A stretch of 64,000 nucleotides of DNA from positions 1 through 64,000 of the forward strand of contig NZ_QXIL01000005.1 of assembly GCF_004115745.1 (NCBI RefSeq), in the 5' to 3' direction. Source of the stretch: Levilactobacillus suantsaii (lineage in GTDB: Bacteria; Bacillota; Bacilli; Lactobacillales; Lactobacillaceae). Positions 34,282-44,300 of the stretch are shown in pieces. The notes under the pieces were generated by a model. The model ran no database searches and was not told where the DNA came from. It worked only from the letters and a program-made list of their open reading frames with translations. Both the position numbers and the translations under genes were made by a program. Each line of letters opens with the position of its first letter. Positions within the stretch are counted from its first letter, which is position 1.

Positions 34282-36087
34282 ATGCGACAAATTCCAGAAC
34301 GTTCGGCGGTCCCCACGGCGTTGACCTGGGACCTGACCACCATTTACGCTGACGATGCGGCCTTTACCCAGGCGCTAGCGAAAATCAAGCAACAAGCGCA
34401 AACGGTCGCCAAGTTGAAGGGCCAGTTGGCCACTAGCGGTGCCGACCTGTACCGGGTCACGATGGCCGTCATGGACTTGAACCGGCAACTTGAACGAGCT
34501 TACGTCTACGCATCGTTGAAGAACGACCAGGATACCGGCAACGCCACGTATCAGGATTTCGCGGACCAGGCGAGCGGCTTGGTCGCAACTGTGGCCACAG
34601 CGACGGCCTGGTACGAACCCGAAGTGTTGGCGTTATCGGCTGAGCAATTGCAAGCCTTGATCGACGCGGAACCCCGCTTAGCGGACTACCAACATGTCTT
34701 TGATGTGTTGGGGCAACAGCGACCCCACACCTTGTCGATTCCAGAAGAGCGGCTCTTGGCCGGCGCCAGTGACATCTTCGACGCGTCGGAAAAGACGTTT
34801 GGCGTTTTGGACAACGCGGACTTACAATTCCCTGTCGTCCAAGACGAAAACGGCAACGACGTGCGCCTGTCGCAGGGATTGTACGGTATCTTATTGGAAT
34901 CCACGACGCCGAAAGTCCGGGAACAAGCTTTCAAAGCGTTATACAGCGTCTACCAACAATTCCGCCACACCTTTGCCTCAACGTTGGCCAGTGAAGTCAA
35001 GACCCATAACTTCGAAGCACAGGTCCGGCACTACGGCAGTGCGCGCGAAGCAGCGATGAGTCAAAACAACGTGCCGGCCGTGGTTTATGACACGCTGGTC
35101 AAGACGGTTGACCAACACCTGGACCTCTTACACCAGTACGTCGCGTTGCGCAAGAAGCTTTTGGGCGTTTCCGAGTTACACATGTACGATCTTTACACGC
35201 CGTTGACCGGGGAACCGAGCCTGAGTTACACCTACGACCAGGCCAAGGAAGAGGCGCTCAAGGCCTTAGCGGTGCTGGGACCAGATTACGTGGCCAACGT
35301 CCAACAGATGTTCGACCAACGCAGCATCGATGTCGTGGAAAACAAGGGCAAGCGTTCCGGCGCTTACTCCGGTGGGATGTATGATACCAAGCCGTATATC
35401 CTGTTGAACTGGCAGGATAGCTTGGAAAGCCTGTACACGCTGGTCCACGAAATGGGCCACAGCATGCACAGTCACTATACCCGGACCAACCAGCCCTACC
35501 AGTACGGCGACTACTCGATCTTCGTGGCGGAAATCGCCTCGACCACGAACGAGAACCTCCTGACCGACTACCTCTTGAAGACCCAAACGGATCCGCAAGT
35601 TCGGGCCTACGTGTTGAACCAATACCTCGACGGGTTCAAGGGGACTATTTACCGTCAGACCCAATTTGCGGAGTTTGAAGATTACATTCACCGTCAAGCG
35701 GCGGCAGGAAAGTCGTTGACGGCGGACTTTATGAGCGACTTCTACGGCAAGCTCAACGCTCGTTACTACGGGGATGCGGTCATCTCAGATCCGCAGATTG
35801 CGGACGAATGGACCCGGATTCCGCATTTCTACTATAACTACTACGTCTACCAGTACGCGACCGGCTTTGCAGCGGCGACGACGCTCTCGCAACGCATTTT
35901 AAGCGGCGACGATGCCAAGCGAACGGCTTACTTGAATTACCTGAAGGCCGGCAGTTCGGCATTACCGCTCGATGTGATGCGGCAAGCTGGGGTCGATATG
36001 ACCCAACCGGATTACCTGGAAACGGCCTTTCAGACCTTCGCCGACCGGTTGAAGGAATTCAGCCAGTTAGCACAAAACTTAAAGTAA
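34282..36087 (+). CDS. pepF: Oligoendopeptidase F (M3B)
   Basis: Cytosolic zinc metallopeptidase of 601 aa that cuts oligopeptides of about 7-17 residues. The HExxH motif is LVHEMGHSMHSHYTR (near residue 390), with the third ligand Glu in VAEIASTTNENLL. The length is exactly that of the family. AAGGAGGATGATGTAAG precedes the ATG. It lies between coiA and spxH and ends in a bidirectional terminator. Confidence 0.95.
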   Translation: MRQIPERSAVPTALTWDLTTIYADDAAFTQALAKIKQQAQTVAKLKGQLATSGADLYRVTMAVMDLNRQLERAYVYASLKNDQDTGNATYQDFADQASGLVATVATATAWYEPEVLALSAEQLQALIDAEPRLADYQHVFDVLGQQRPHTLSIPEERLLAGASDIFDASEKTFGVLDNADLQFPVVQDENGNDVRLSQGLYGILLESTTPKVREQAFKALYSVYQQFRHTFASTLASEVKTHNFEAQVRHYGSAREAAMSQNNVPAVVYDTLVKTVDQHLDLLHQYVALRKKLLGVSELHMYDLYTPLTGEPSLSYTYDQAKEEALKALAVLGPDYVANVQQMFDQRSIDVVENKGKRSGAYSGGMYDTKPYILLNWQDSLESLYTLVHEMGHSMHSHYTRTNQPYQYGDYSIFVAEIASTTNENLLTDYLLKTQTDPQVRAYVLNQYLDGFKGTIYRQTQFAEFEDYIHRQAAAGKSLTADFMSDFYGKLNARYYGDAVISDPQIADEWTRIPHFYYNYYVYQYATGFAAATTLSQRILSGDDAKRTAYLNYLKAGSSALPLDVMRQAGVDMTQPDYLETAFQTFADRLKEFSQLAQNLK

Positions 36088-36098
36088 AATCACTTAAA

Positions 36099-36141
36099 AA
36101 ACGTGGTCCCCAGAGCCGATTTGGCTGTGAGGACCACGTTT
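36099..36141. terminator. Bidirectional terminator between pepF and degV
   Basis: Stem AAACGTGGTCC / GGACCACGTTT with a smaller inner pairing CAG / CTG, between convergent genes. Confidence 0.8.
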
Positions 36142-36160
36142 ATCGTGGAGAAAGTTAGGG

Positions 36161-37021
36161 TTAGAATTCTTGCCAGTCCTGTTGCCAGAACAGGCCCATG
36201 GTCTTTTCGCCGGTGTGGATGCTGATAGCGGGGCCCAACTGGCTTTGAGTAAAGCGGACCTGGGGGAAGGCGGTGGTGAGGTGTTCCCGCCACTGCGCGG
36301 CTAAGTCGGGATTGTTGGCGTCGATTACCGTGGCGGCTACCGGGTAGTCGACCGTTTTGAGGTCGGTAGCGAGGTGCGACTCCATGTACTGAAAGGCCCG
36401 GCGCATGGTGCGTTCCTTAGCGATGGCCACGATTTGACCGTCAGCGTTAAAAGTTAATAACGGTTTGATGTTGAGCAGGCTACCGACTAAGGCCGAACGG
36501 TTCGAGAGCCGCCCGGTCCGGGCCAGATGCCGCAGACTGTCGACGGCGAAGTACACGTGTTGAGTATCACGGAAGGTCACTAAGGCGTGAGCGATGCACG
36601 CGGCGTCATAACCGGCTTCAATCAGTCGACCAGCCAACAGGCACAGATTGGCTTCGCTGGCGCTGGCCATCAACGAATCGATGGGGAAGATCTCGGCCTT
36701 GGTGTAGGTCCGGCAAAACGCCCGCAGGTTATCCATGAAGGACGTGATGCCACTGGACAGGTGGATGGAGATGATTTGGGTAACACCCTGGCTTACCAGG
36801 TGGTCGTAGGCCGTTTCGATTTGGCCCAATGAGACCTGAGCCGTCGTTGGCAGTGGCTGGTCACTGTTCAAGTAATCGTAAAAGGTCGCCGCGGTCAACT
36901 CGGATTCGGGGTACTGGTGGGCCCCTAAAATTACGGTGATGGGTAAAGCGGTGATGTGATATCGGTTAAGTTGCGCCGGTGTCAGGTAGGCTGCGGAATC
37001 GGTAACGATGGCAATAGACAT
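36161..37021 (-). CDS. DegV family fatty-acid-binding protein
   Basis: Protein of 286 aa with the DegV/FakB fold: MSIAIVTDSAAYLTP at the N-terminus, the TTAQVSLGQ loop, IISIHLSSGITSF and the GSLLNIKPLLTF segment near the centre. FakB-type members carry fatty acids for phosphorylation by FakA; most DegV paralogues in lactobacilli are uncharacterised. ATG 37021 follows GAAGGGGCG; an in-frame ATG at 37042 overlaps that site. It is inserted in minus orientation between pepF and spxH, where Bacillus has no degV. Confidence 0.88.
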   Translation of the reverse strand: MSIAIVTDSAAYLTPAQLNRYHITALPITVILGAHQYPESELTAATFYDYLNSDQPLPTTAQVSLGQIETAYDHLVSQGVTQIISIHLSSGITSFMDNLRAFCRTYTKAEIFPIDSLMASASEANLCLLAGRLIEAGYDAACIAHALVTFRDTQHVYFAVDSLRHLARTGRLSNRSALVGSLLNIKPLLTFNADGQIVAIAKERTMRRAFQYMESHLATDLKTVDYPVAATVIDANNPDLAAQWREHLTTAFPQVRFTQSQLGPAISIHTGEKTMGLFWQQDWQEF

Positions 37022-37167
37022 AAGTGTCGCCCCTTCGGTCAAGTAATGAGTCCATCATACCATATTTGGAGGGCCGAATTGGCGAGGGGCAAAATAGTTC
37101 GTAAACTAAAAAAAGGCTTGGGGCTGAACCCAAACACTTTAATAGTAAAACGATTCAGTTTGCTGAC

Positions 37168-37827
37168 TTACAACATATGCAGGTGGGGATGTTGATGACT
37201 AGCACTGGCAGTGGCAGTGGCAGAAGTTGTAGCGTCCGCGTAATTGAGTTCCTGCATCAAGGATTCCTTGGTGGCCACGCCTTGGTTCTCACAAACGTCG
37301 CAAAGCGCGTCGTAGGTGACGTCGTTTAACAGTAAGCCGTATTGCGATACGTCACAGTTGAAAATGACAGCTGAAGAAGATTGTTGAATCTTCATTTCTG
37401 CGGCGAGCTTTTGGTCGGTCTGGAAGGACTGTTTAGCGAGGTCCGAGTCCCAATCTTCAAGAAACATCGGTAAGTCGAGGTGACAATCTTTAGCCAGCGC
37501 AATCACTAAATCGTTGGAAAGCTTTTGGTGCTGATTAATAATGGCAGTTTGCAAATCTAATAAGAAGTTTCGCCCCTTGCGTTTCCCCTGAAATAGGGCG
37601 GCTTTATAGGCTAAGATAGCTTGATAATAAGTCGTGAAGCAGGCATTGCGCTCGGCTAACGTCGGGTGTGTGGTGGCTAATGCCTGTTCGACGATCTGTT
37701 GCGTGAGTAGTGGGACAAACTGAAATGAAACCTTAGTAGTGAGATGGTCGGCCAACTTTAGGATGTTGCGCTCGGACTGCATACATCGTGCACCCAGTGG
37801 GTTGACAAACAAATAAACTTCTAACAC
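37168..37827 (-). CDS. spxH: SpxH (YjbH)-like ClpXP adaptor / DsbA-fold protein
   Basis: Protein of 219 aa with the DsbA-like fold of the SpxH/YjbH family. SpxH hands the regulator Spx to ClpXP for destruction. The N-terminal strand reads EVYLFVNPLGARCMQSE, so the CxxC of thioredoxin-type proteins is reduced to GxxC: only the second Cys remains. A further Cys pair is seen in YDALCDVCENQ. The C-terminus is a low-complexity Ala/Thr/Ser stretch ending SHQHPHLHML, an unusual His-rich tail. The GTG start follows AGGAGG. The position between pepF and relQ supports the call. Adaptor function with this altered motif is inferred. Confidence 0.78.
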   Translation of the reverse strand: MLEVYLFVNPLGARCMQSERNILKLADHLTTKVSFQFVPLLTQQIVEQALATTHPTLAERNACFTTYYQAILAYKAALFQGKRKGRNFLLDLQTAIINQHQKLSNDLVIALAKDCHLDLPMFLEDWDSDLAKQSFQTDQKLAAEMKIQQSSSAVIFNCDVSQYGLLLNDVTYDALCDVCENQGVATKESLMQELNYADATTSATATASASHQHPHLHML

Positions 37828-37861
37828 ATTGCTTCCTCCTATAATCCGTCCTCAATAATTG

Positions 37862-38240
37862 GCGCGTTGAGGCACCAAACTTAAAAGTCACAATATAATT
37901 ACATTAGCAAAAAATGAAAAAAACGCAATCGGAACATGCGTTCTAAGTCGTTCATGCCCCTTACGTTTTGGCACAACTTAATCATGCAACATTTTTCCGG
38001 GGAGGTAAAGTTAAACGCCTTATAAAAATCAGTGTGAAAAGTGGGGGCTTTAAAATTTATCGCTTCCAATGGCGCGATGCCGGGGAAGACCGGTCTTGCG
38101 GGAAAAATTAAGTGGTTAATGCACTTAGTTTGCAAGCTGACCTAACCGTTTATTTATGGTTGAGAAGGGTTTCACAATTCGAGGGGAATGTGATGAATTA
38201 GAGTCGGCTACGGACGAAATATGGTAAAATCAAGGGGTAA
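37862..38240. other. Intergenic region between spxH and relQ
   Basis: The AT-rich gap holds divergent promoters in principle; an extended -10 TGGTAAAAT (38222-38230) points toward relQ. No gene was found. The yjbK/yjbL genes that lie here in Bacillus are absent. Confidence 0.4.
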
Positions 38241-38270
38241 AATGTGGAAACAAGGCTGGGGGAAGTTGTT

Positions 38271-38921
38271 ATGATCGAAAATTGGGATCAATTTTTACTA
38301 CCTTATCAGCAAGCAGTCAGTGAGCTGAAGGTGAAATTACGTGGGATGCGTAAACAATTTGAAAACCAAAATCAGCGTTCGCCCATCGAGTTTGTGACGG
38401 GGCGGGTCAAGCCGGTCCCGAGCATCCAGGAAAAAATGACGCGTCGTCACGTGAGTGAAGCCCGGCTGGAAAGGGACATGCAAGACATTGCCGGGTTACG
38501 AATCATGTGCCAGTTCGTCGAAGACATCTACCAAGTCGTCGACCTCTTACGGCAACGGACCGATTTAACGATTTTGGAAGAACGTGACTACATCCACAAT
38601 GAAAAACCAAGTGGGTACCGTTCGTATCATATCGTGGTAGAATATCCGGTCCAGTTAGTGACGGGCGAAAAGAAAATTTTAGCGGAAATTCAGGTGCGGA
38701 CCCTGGCCATGAACTTTTGGGCTACGATTGAGCACTCGTTAAACTATAAGTATCAAGGGGCCTTTCCGGAAGACCTCAGCCAGCGGTTGCAACGTACGGC
38801 GGAGGCGGCCTTTAAGCTGGATACCGAAATGTCAGAAATTAGAGAAGAGATTCAAGAAGCGCAACATTACACACCGGGCAAGACCGATGCGACGCCACCA
38901 ACGGCGCACCACGTCGAGTAG
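38271..38921 (+). CDS. relQ: Small alarmone synthetase RelQ (YjbM)
   Basis: Single-domain (p)ppGpp synthetase of 216 aa that transfers pyrophosphate from ATP to GDP or GTP. RelA/SpoT synthetase motifs are present in order: DMQDIAGLRIMCQFVEDIY, RDYIHNEKPSGYRSYHIVVE and EIQVRTLAMNFWATIEHSLNYK. The hydrolase domain of long Rel proteins is missing, as expected. ATG 38271 follows GGGGGAAG; an ATG at 38244 in the same frame lacks a site. It starts the relQ-ppnK-rluD unit. Confidence 0.94.
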   Translation: MIENWDQFLLPYQQAVSELKVKLRGMRKQFENQNQRSPIEFVTGRVKPVPSIQEKMTRRHVSEARLERDMQDIAGLRIMCQFVEDIYQVVDLLRQRTDLTILEERDYIHNEKPSGYRSYHIVVEYPVQLVTGEKKILAEIQVRTLAMNFWATIEHSLNYKYQGAFPEDLSQRLQRTAEAAFKLDTEMSEIREEIQEAQHYTPGKTDATPPTAHHVE

Positions 38922-38966
38922 TCCTGATTAATCAGTCATCAAATGATTTAGGAGGTGAAGCGGGCC

Positions 38967-39023
38967 ATGCTGCTGGTGATCAGTGGTGATTGGCCCGTTG
39001 TTCATGAAAGTATCCATTTATAG
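38967..39023 (+). CDS. Possible 18-codon leader peptide overlapping the NAD kinase start
   Basis: The best ribosome site in this junction, AGGAGGTG at 38950-38957, is ideally spaced from ATG 38967, not from the ppnK start 47 nt away. The frame reads [18 protein letters not shown] and stops at TAG 39021-39023, running 20 nt past the ppnK ATG in another frame. It may couple translation of ppnK to relQ. It could equally be chance. Confidence 0.3.
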   Translation: MLLVISGDWPVVHESIHL

Positions 39024-39807
39024 TAATGACGGCCAAGCGTCCCGCAAAGTGGCGACGGCATTGCATCAGGGCTTAGTCGCCGGCGGGGTCGAAATCGATA
39101 GTCTGAACCCCGACATCGTGGTCACGGTGGGGGGCGACGGGACGTTGTTGTCGGCGTTTCACCACTACTCCGACCGCTTGGACAAGATTCGTTTCGTGGG
39201 AATCCATACTGGGCACCTGGGGTTTTATACGGATTGGCGCGACTACGAGGTCCAAGCGCTCATCCAAAGTTTGGTCCAGGATAATGGCCAAAGTGTCAGC
39301 TACCCGTTACTCACGATTCGCGTCGATTACGCCGATGGGACCCAACCAGACCAGGCGTTGGCGTTAAACGAATCGACCATCAAAAAGGTCTCGGGAACCA
39401 TGGTGGCCGATGTCTACATCAAAGATGAATTTTTTGAAAGTTTCCGGGGGGATGGCCTGTGTATCTCCACGCCGACCGGCTCGACGGCTTATAATAAGTC
39501 CGTTGGTGGTGCCGTGATCAACCCCCGTTTCAACGCGATTCAAATGGCCGAGATTGCGTCCATCAACAATTTGGTCTTTCGAACGTTGGGCTCGCCCCTG
39601 ATTATTCCCGATGATGAATGGATCCGCATCGAACCGGTCAAATCCGCCGGCAACGTCTTGATGTGTGACCAACTCAGTATCGAGGGTCGGCCCATCAAGG
39701 CCATCACCTACCGTATCGCCCAGCAGCGCATCTCCTTTGCGGAGTATCGACACACGCATTTCTGGCAACGGGTGGAGACGTCTTTTATCGGGAGAGAACG
39801 CCTATGA
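39004..39807 (+). CDS. nadK: NAD kinase
   Basis: Cytosolic kinase of 267 aa that phosphorylates NAD to [15 protein letters not shown] (about residue 42) and the [16 protein letters not shown]-like motif [15 protein letters not shown] (about 160) are intact. The family starts at MKVSIYSND, so ATG 39004 is chosen; its own ribosome site is weak and the strong AGGAGGTG upstream serves a different frame. It overlaps rluD by 4 nt (ATGA). This relQ-ppnK-rluD order is conserved from Bacillus yjbM-yjbN-yjbO. Confidence 0.94.
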   Translation: MKVSIYSNDGQASRKVATALHQGLVAGGVEIDSLNPDIVVTVGGDGTLLSAFHHYSDRLDKIRFVGIHTGHLGFYTDWRDYEVQALIQSLVQDNGQSVSYPLLTIRVDYADGTQPDQALALNESTIKKVSGTMVADVYIKDEFFESFRGDGLCISTPTGSTAYNKSVGGAVINPRFNAIQMAEIASINNLVFRTLGSPLIIPDDEWIRIEPVKSAGNVLMCDQLSIEGRPIKAITYRIAQQRISFAEYRHTHFWQRVETSFIGRERL

Positions 39808-40706
39808 CGGCCTTTGAATGGGCGGTCACGGGGGACGCGCCGATGCACGTGCGCACGGTGCTCATGGCCCACGGGGTCACACGGACCTATCTCAAACGCG
39901 TCAAGTTCCACGGCGGGGTCGTGACACTCGATGGGCAAGCCGTCCGGGTGATTGCCATGGCACACCCGGGGCAGACTGTGGGATTGCAGTTGCCCCCGGA
40001 AGCGCCCAACCCGCACGTGGCGACGTCGTTTCAGCCACTAGACATCTTATATGAAGACGACCATTTTCTGGTGGTCAATAAGCCCGCGGGGATGGCGAGT
40101 GTCCCATCGCATCTGTACCCGGATGATACGTTGGCCAACCGAGTCAAAGGCCACCTCACGACGATTCACGCGCCCAGCACGGTGACTCACATCGTGACAC
40201 GCCTAGACCGGGACACCAGTGGAGCGGTCCTGTTTGCTAAACACCACTTTGCCCATTCCATCTTGGATAAGCAGTTGAAGTTGGGTCAACTGGATAAACG
40301 CTACATTGCGGTCGCTACTGGCCGAGTCGAACCCGACCACCAGGTGATCACGTACCCGCTGGGGCGCGCGGAGGGGTCCTTTATCAAGCGGACCGTGCGC
40401 GCCTCAGGGCAGGCGGCCAAGACGGAACTCTGGTGTCGGCGGCGGTCGACGACGGCCACGTTGTTGGCAATTAAGCTGCATACTGGTCGGACGCACCAGA
40501 TTCGGGTCCATTGTCAGGCCATTGGCCATCCTTTGATGGGGGATTGGCTGTACGGCGATGCTACTAATCCGTGGATTCACCGCCAAGCCTTGCACTGTGC
40601 ACGGTTGCGGTTCTACCAGCCGTTTTTGGAACGCTGGATAACTTGCTACGCACCTTTACCGACCGATTTGGCCAGCTTGATTACGCATGAAGGACTAGAT
40701 TCCTAA
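39804..40706 (+). CDS. rluD: RluD-family pseudouridine synthase
   Basis: RNA pseudouridine synthase of 300 aa. An N-terminal S4-like domain ([21 protein letters not shown]) is followed by the catalytic domain with the Asp in [17 protein letters not shown], and by [23 protein letters not shown]. The target is probably 23S rRNA (RluD/YjbO branch). The start codon overlaps the end of the NAD kinase gene, showing coupling. A strong terminator closes the unit. Confidence 0.92.
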   Translation: MTAFEWAVTGDAPMHVRTVLMAHGVTRTYLKRVKFHGGVVTLDGQAVRVIAMAHPGQTVGLQLPPEAPNPHVATSFQPLDILYEDDHFLVVNKPAGMASVPSHLYPDDTLANRVKGHLTTIHAPSTVTHIVTRLDRDTSGAVLFAKHHFAHSILDKQLKLGQLDKRYIAVATGRVEPDHQVITYPLGRAEGSFIKRTVRASGQAAKTELWCRRRSTTATLLAIKLHTGRTHQIRVHCQAIGHPLMGDWLYGDATNPWIHRQALHCARLRFYQPFLERWITCYAPLPTDLASLITHEGLDS

Positions 40707-40722
40707 CCAAAAATTTAAAACG

Positions 40723-40768
40723 AACCGTCCATGATCGATGAATTTTGTCGATCATGGACGGTTTTTTT
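40723..40768 (+). terminator. Terminator after rluD
   Basis: Perfect 16-bp stem AACCGTCCATGATCGA / TCGATCATGGACGGTT with a 9-nt loop, followed by T residues. Confidence 0.95.
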
Positions 40769-40769
40769 G

Positions 40770-41392
40770 AACGAAAATTTTGACGATAAGGGCAGAAAAT
40801 CGTGTGCAATTAAGGGGTGTAAAAGAATCTCGACGCAATTTTTGAAGCAATTCCTTCCAAAAATGAGTTGTCCATTTAAACTTTTTTGTCTAAAACCACA
40901 GTAAAAAAAGCCACAATAATTTATACACAAGACATTAAAAATGGGCAAAAATATTGTATTGGTCTAGATATTATTTTTTTAATTATTATGGAATTAATAC
41001 ACAAATCAAAAATAAATATTTCGTTAAAAATGTTTTTGCAAGCGCGTACTTGCGGCGTTTGATGGTATTTTAATCGTTTTCTTTAGCGGCATAGAGCGAT
41101 TTTGTCGATTGAGTTAGAACTCTAATATTTTTTCTTATTTTATAAAAAATAATGTATTAAGTCGTGAAACGAATCGCTAATTATCTTTTAGTTATGAATC
41201 ATATTTGGATTAAATAGTTCCTTTTTTAATGGTATATATGATGTATTTGTGATAACATTTCTTATGAATAAGCGTTTGTTTTCAATATGAACAAATTATA
41301 GATGCAATCGCTTATCTTACTTAATGGTCTCATACATCAATTTTAGGGAGAGTTATTTTTCGAGTGAGTAATTTAAAAGGAGGACGTATAAA
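40770..41392 (+). promoter_or_regulatory. 620-bp AT-rich non-coding region upstream of the surface protein gene
   Basis: Base composition drops sharply compared with both flanks. No coding frame is convincing. GCAAG-cgcgta-CTTGC (near 41039-41054) and TTGTT-ttcaatat-GAACAA (near 41277-41295) are inverted repeats that could be operator sites. Several AT-rich -10-like hexamers exist, but no -35/-10 pair stands out. It ends in an optimal AAAGGAGG site for the surface protein. Confidence 0.5.
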
Positions 41393-44300
41393 GTGAAATT
41401 CATGCGGAATAAAGCTTTTTACGGTGATCCGAAGCTGAGATACAAGATGTTTAAGGTTGGGAAGATCTGGGTCTTCACTGCTATGGCATCGTTCTCACTT
41501 TTGGGGGCACCTCAAATGATGGCTCATGCGGATACCTCCGCACAAGCTGAAAGCAGTAGTGTAGTTACTAAGGATACAACGACAGAGTCTGAGATCCAGT
41601 CTAATTCGAGCAGTACTAGTAGTGCGGCGACGAGTTCGAGCGCCGCAAGTAGCAGTTCGAGTAGTACCAGTAGCAGTTCAGCTACCAGTTCGAGCGCCAC
41701 GAGCAGCAGTTCGAGTAGTACCAGTAGCAGTTCAGCTACTAGCTCGAGTGCCGCAAGTAGTAGTTCGAGCAGTACCAGTAGCAGTTCAGCTACCAGCTCA
41801 AGCGCGAGTAGTGCAGCTTCAAGCAGCGTAACTGTCGCCAGTGAAGCCCTGAGTTCAGCTACGACGAGTTCTAGTGCCACGTCAGCGGTCAGCGCAGCCA
41901 CAACTGAATCGAGTCAAACATCGGCGGTGGCCACTAGTACGGCTACGGCCGACCAAACGATTAATTCGGCCGCAAGTTCAGCCGCCGCAACTGTTGCGGA
42001 TGTGACGTTAACGACTAACATTACGTCGGCCGTCACCCAAACGACTACGACTAGTAAAAGCGCTACGACGGCCGTGGCCACTGCAGCAACTGTGTCGTCT
42101 GCAGCGTCTACAGAATCGGCTGCGGCATTAACTGCAGAGGATAAGCTGAGTAGCGAATATGCTTCAGTTGCCACTGCAGCTGCTAGTACCGCGGCTAGTG
42201 CGTCTTCCGCTGCGATGGCTGCCAGCAGCTATGCAGAAATATTCAATACTTCTGGCGCCTCTTCTGTTTCGACTGATAACCCAGTTTCGGCCGCTAATTC
42301 AGTGGCTCAAAGTGCTTATATCGCAACATCAACGGCTGCTGACTTAGCCTTGCACTACAATAGTTTGGCATCAATGTATATAGATGCATTAGATGTCGCT
42401 TCGGTACCATCAGACATGTCGATTAGCTATGGAAAAGCTTCAACGGCCGCAGATTCATATGTTCAAGCAGCCGTTAGTTACGCTAGTGTAGCTACAAGCG
42501 CAGCCGAAGCGGCAGAATTAGCGGCAGCTCAAAACCTTAATAGTTTGGTCAGCAGCACGAATAGTACGACTTACTCTGAAGCCAGTGCCGCGAATTCCAT
42601 GGCTACTACGGCTTCGGCGGCAGCTAGTGCCGCTTATGAGTCGATGCAATACGATAAAACCAATTCGACAGCTGCAAACGCTTACTCGCAAGCCAACAGT
42701 GCTGCTAAGGTTGCCTCGAGTGCCGCGATTACCGCTAACAGCTTAGCGACTGCCGCTCAAGCAGCTTACAGCACAGCCAATAGTGCCGCTGAAAGTGGCG
42801 ATTACACGGCAGCCAGTGATGCTTTAGTCACGGCTCAAACATTAGCCAGTCAAAGTAGCGATAATTATGCTATTGCCAGCACCGCAACCAGCACGGCTGA
42901 ATCGGCGGCCAGTCTGGCGACGACTACAACGGTCAGCACAGCCGCAAGCATGGCCAGCAGCAGTGCTCAGTTAGCGGCTAGTTCCGCAACTGACGCAACA
43001 AGTTATGCCAGTGATGCCGCTCAGTATAGTGGCGGATCGCAGTCTGCACTGTATGTTGTAGCGGCTTCTGAATATGCATCTACTGCGCAATCAGCAGCGG
43101 CAGTAGCCAGCAGCGCGGCATCTGCGGCAGCGGTAGCATCGACTACCAAAGAAGCTAATTCGTTATACCGGGTAGCTTCGAGTGCGGCTAACACGACACA
43201 GGAAGCAACCTTACAAGCTTCGAGTGCCGCCATGTACGCGCAAGAATTTTACGCAGATGTTGATAATGCACAAACTGGTGAAGATAGTAGCGTTTCAGTA
43301 GCAGTGGATGTGACGAACGATACTTTATCTGTTGGCGACAGTGTCAATATTGATGCCACCGTTTCGAATTCAGCATCACTTAGTTCAACGTCAAATATTA
43401 CTTATACTTGGTATATGTCGACAGATGGTAAAACCTGGACACAGGTCCAGACTTCAGCATCAACGACTTCAAGCAAAACGGATAGCTACACGGCAACAAT
43501 AGCCTCGGCAGGAACTTATTACTATCAACTCCTTGTTACTGGGAAAAAGGGCTTACTGGGAACCAGCTTTAGTGTAGCATCTGATGTTGTAACGGTCGTT
43601 GTAACGGATGAAAACGGGGATTACACAACGCAGGCGAAGAGTTCAGCAAGTCTGGCATCGGATTACGCTTCAGCGGCTAATTCTGCAGCCACTGCAGCAA
43701 GTTCGGCAATCGACAACATGTATGACATTGCCAATGTAAGCGGTGTTACGCCAAGTTCTTACGCGACTAAAGCCGTTGCTAGTTACAATGAAGCTAGTTC
43801 GTACGCAACTTTAGCAACTTCAGCCGCTACAGCAGCTAGTGAAGCCCAAAGCTTAGCCGCTGAAAACGAAACTAACGGGAGTTACGATCTCGCGAGTTCC
43901 TACGCGGTTAACGCGGCTTCTTATGCGACGGTTGCCAGTTCATACAGCGTTCAGACCAGTACGGCGGCAAGCACTGCATTGAGTTATGTTGATACGGCCT
44001 TACAGAAAGCGGCTGCGGGTTCTGGACAGGACTCAACCGCGAATTATTTGGCTTCCAGTTATGCGGAAACGGCGGCTTCCTTAGCTAGTGCGGCTTCTAG
44101 TGTTGCCACTATAGCTAATTCGCACGCGAACGATGCGAACAATGCTTACTCGTCTGCACCGGACTTTAATTCAACCGCAACAGATTATATGAATGCGGCT
44201 AATTCAGCAGCTAGTGCGGCTGCTTCTAACGCGGCGGCTGCCAGTTCAGCAGCTTCTTTAGCGGCAACCTTTACGGGATCAGACTTCGCTGAAGCCTCTA

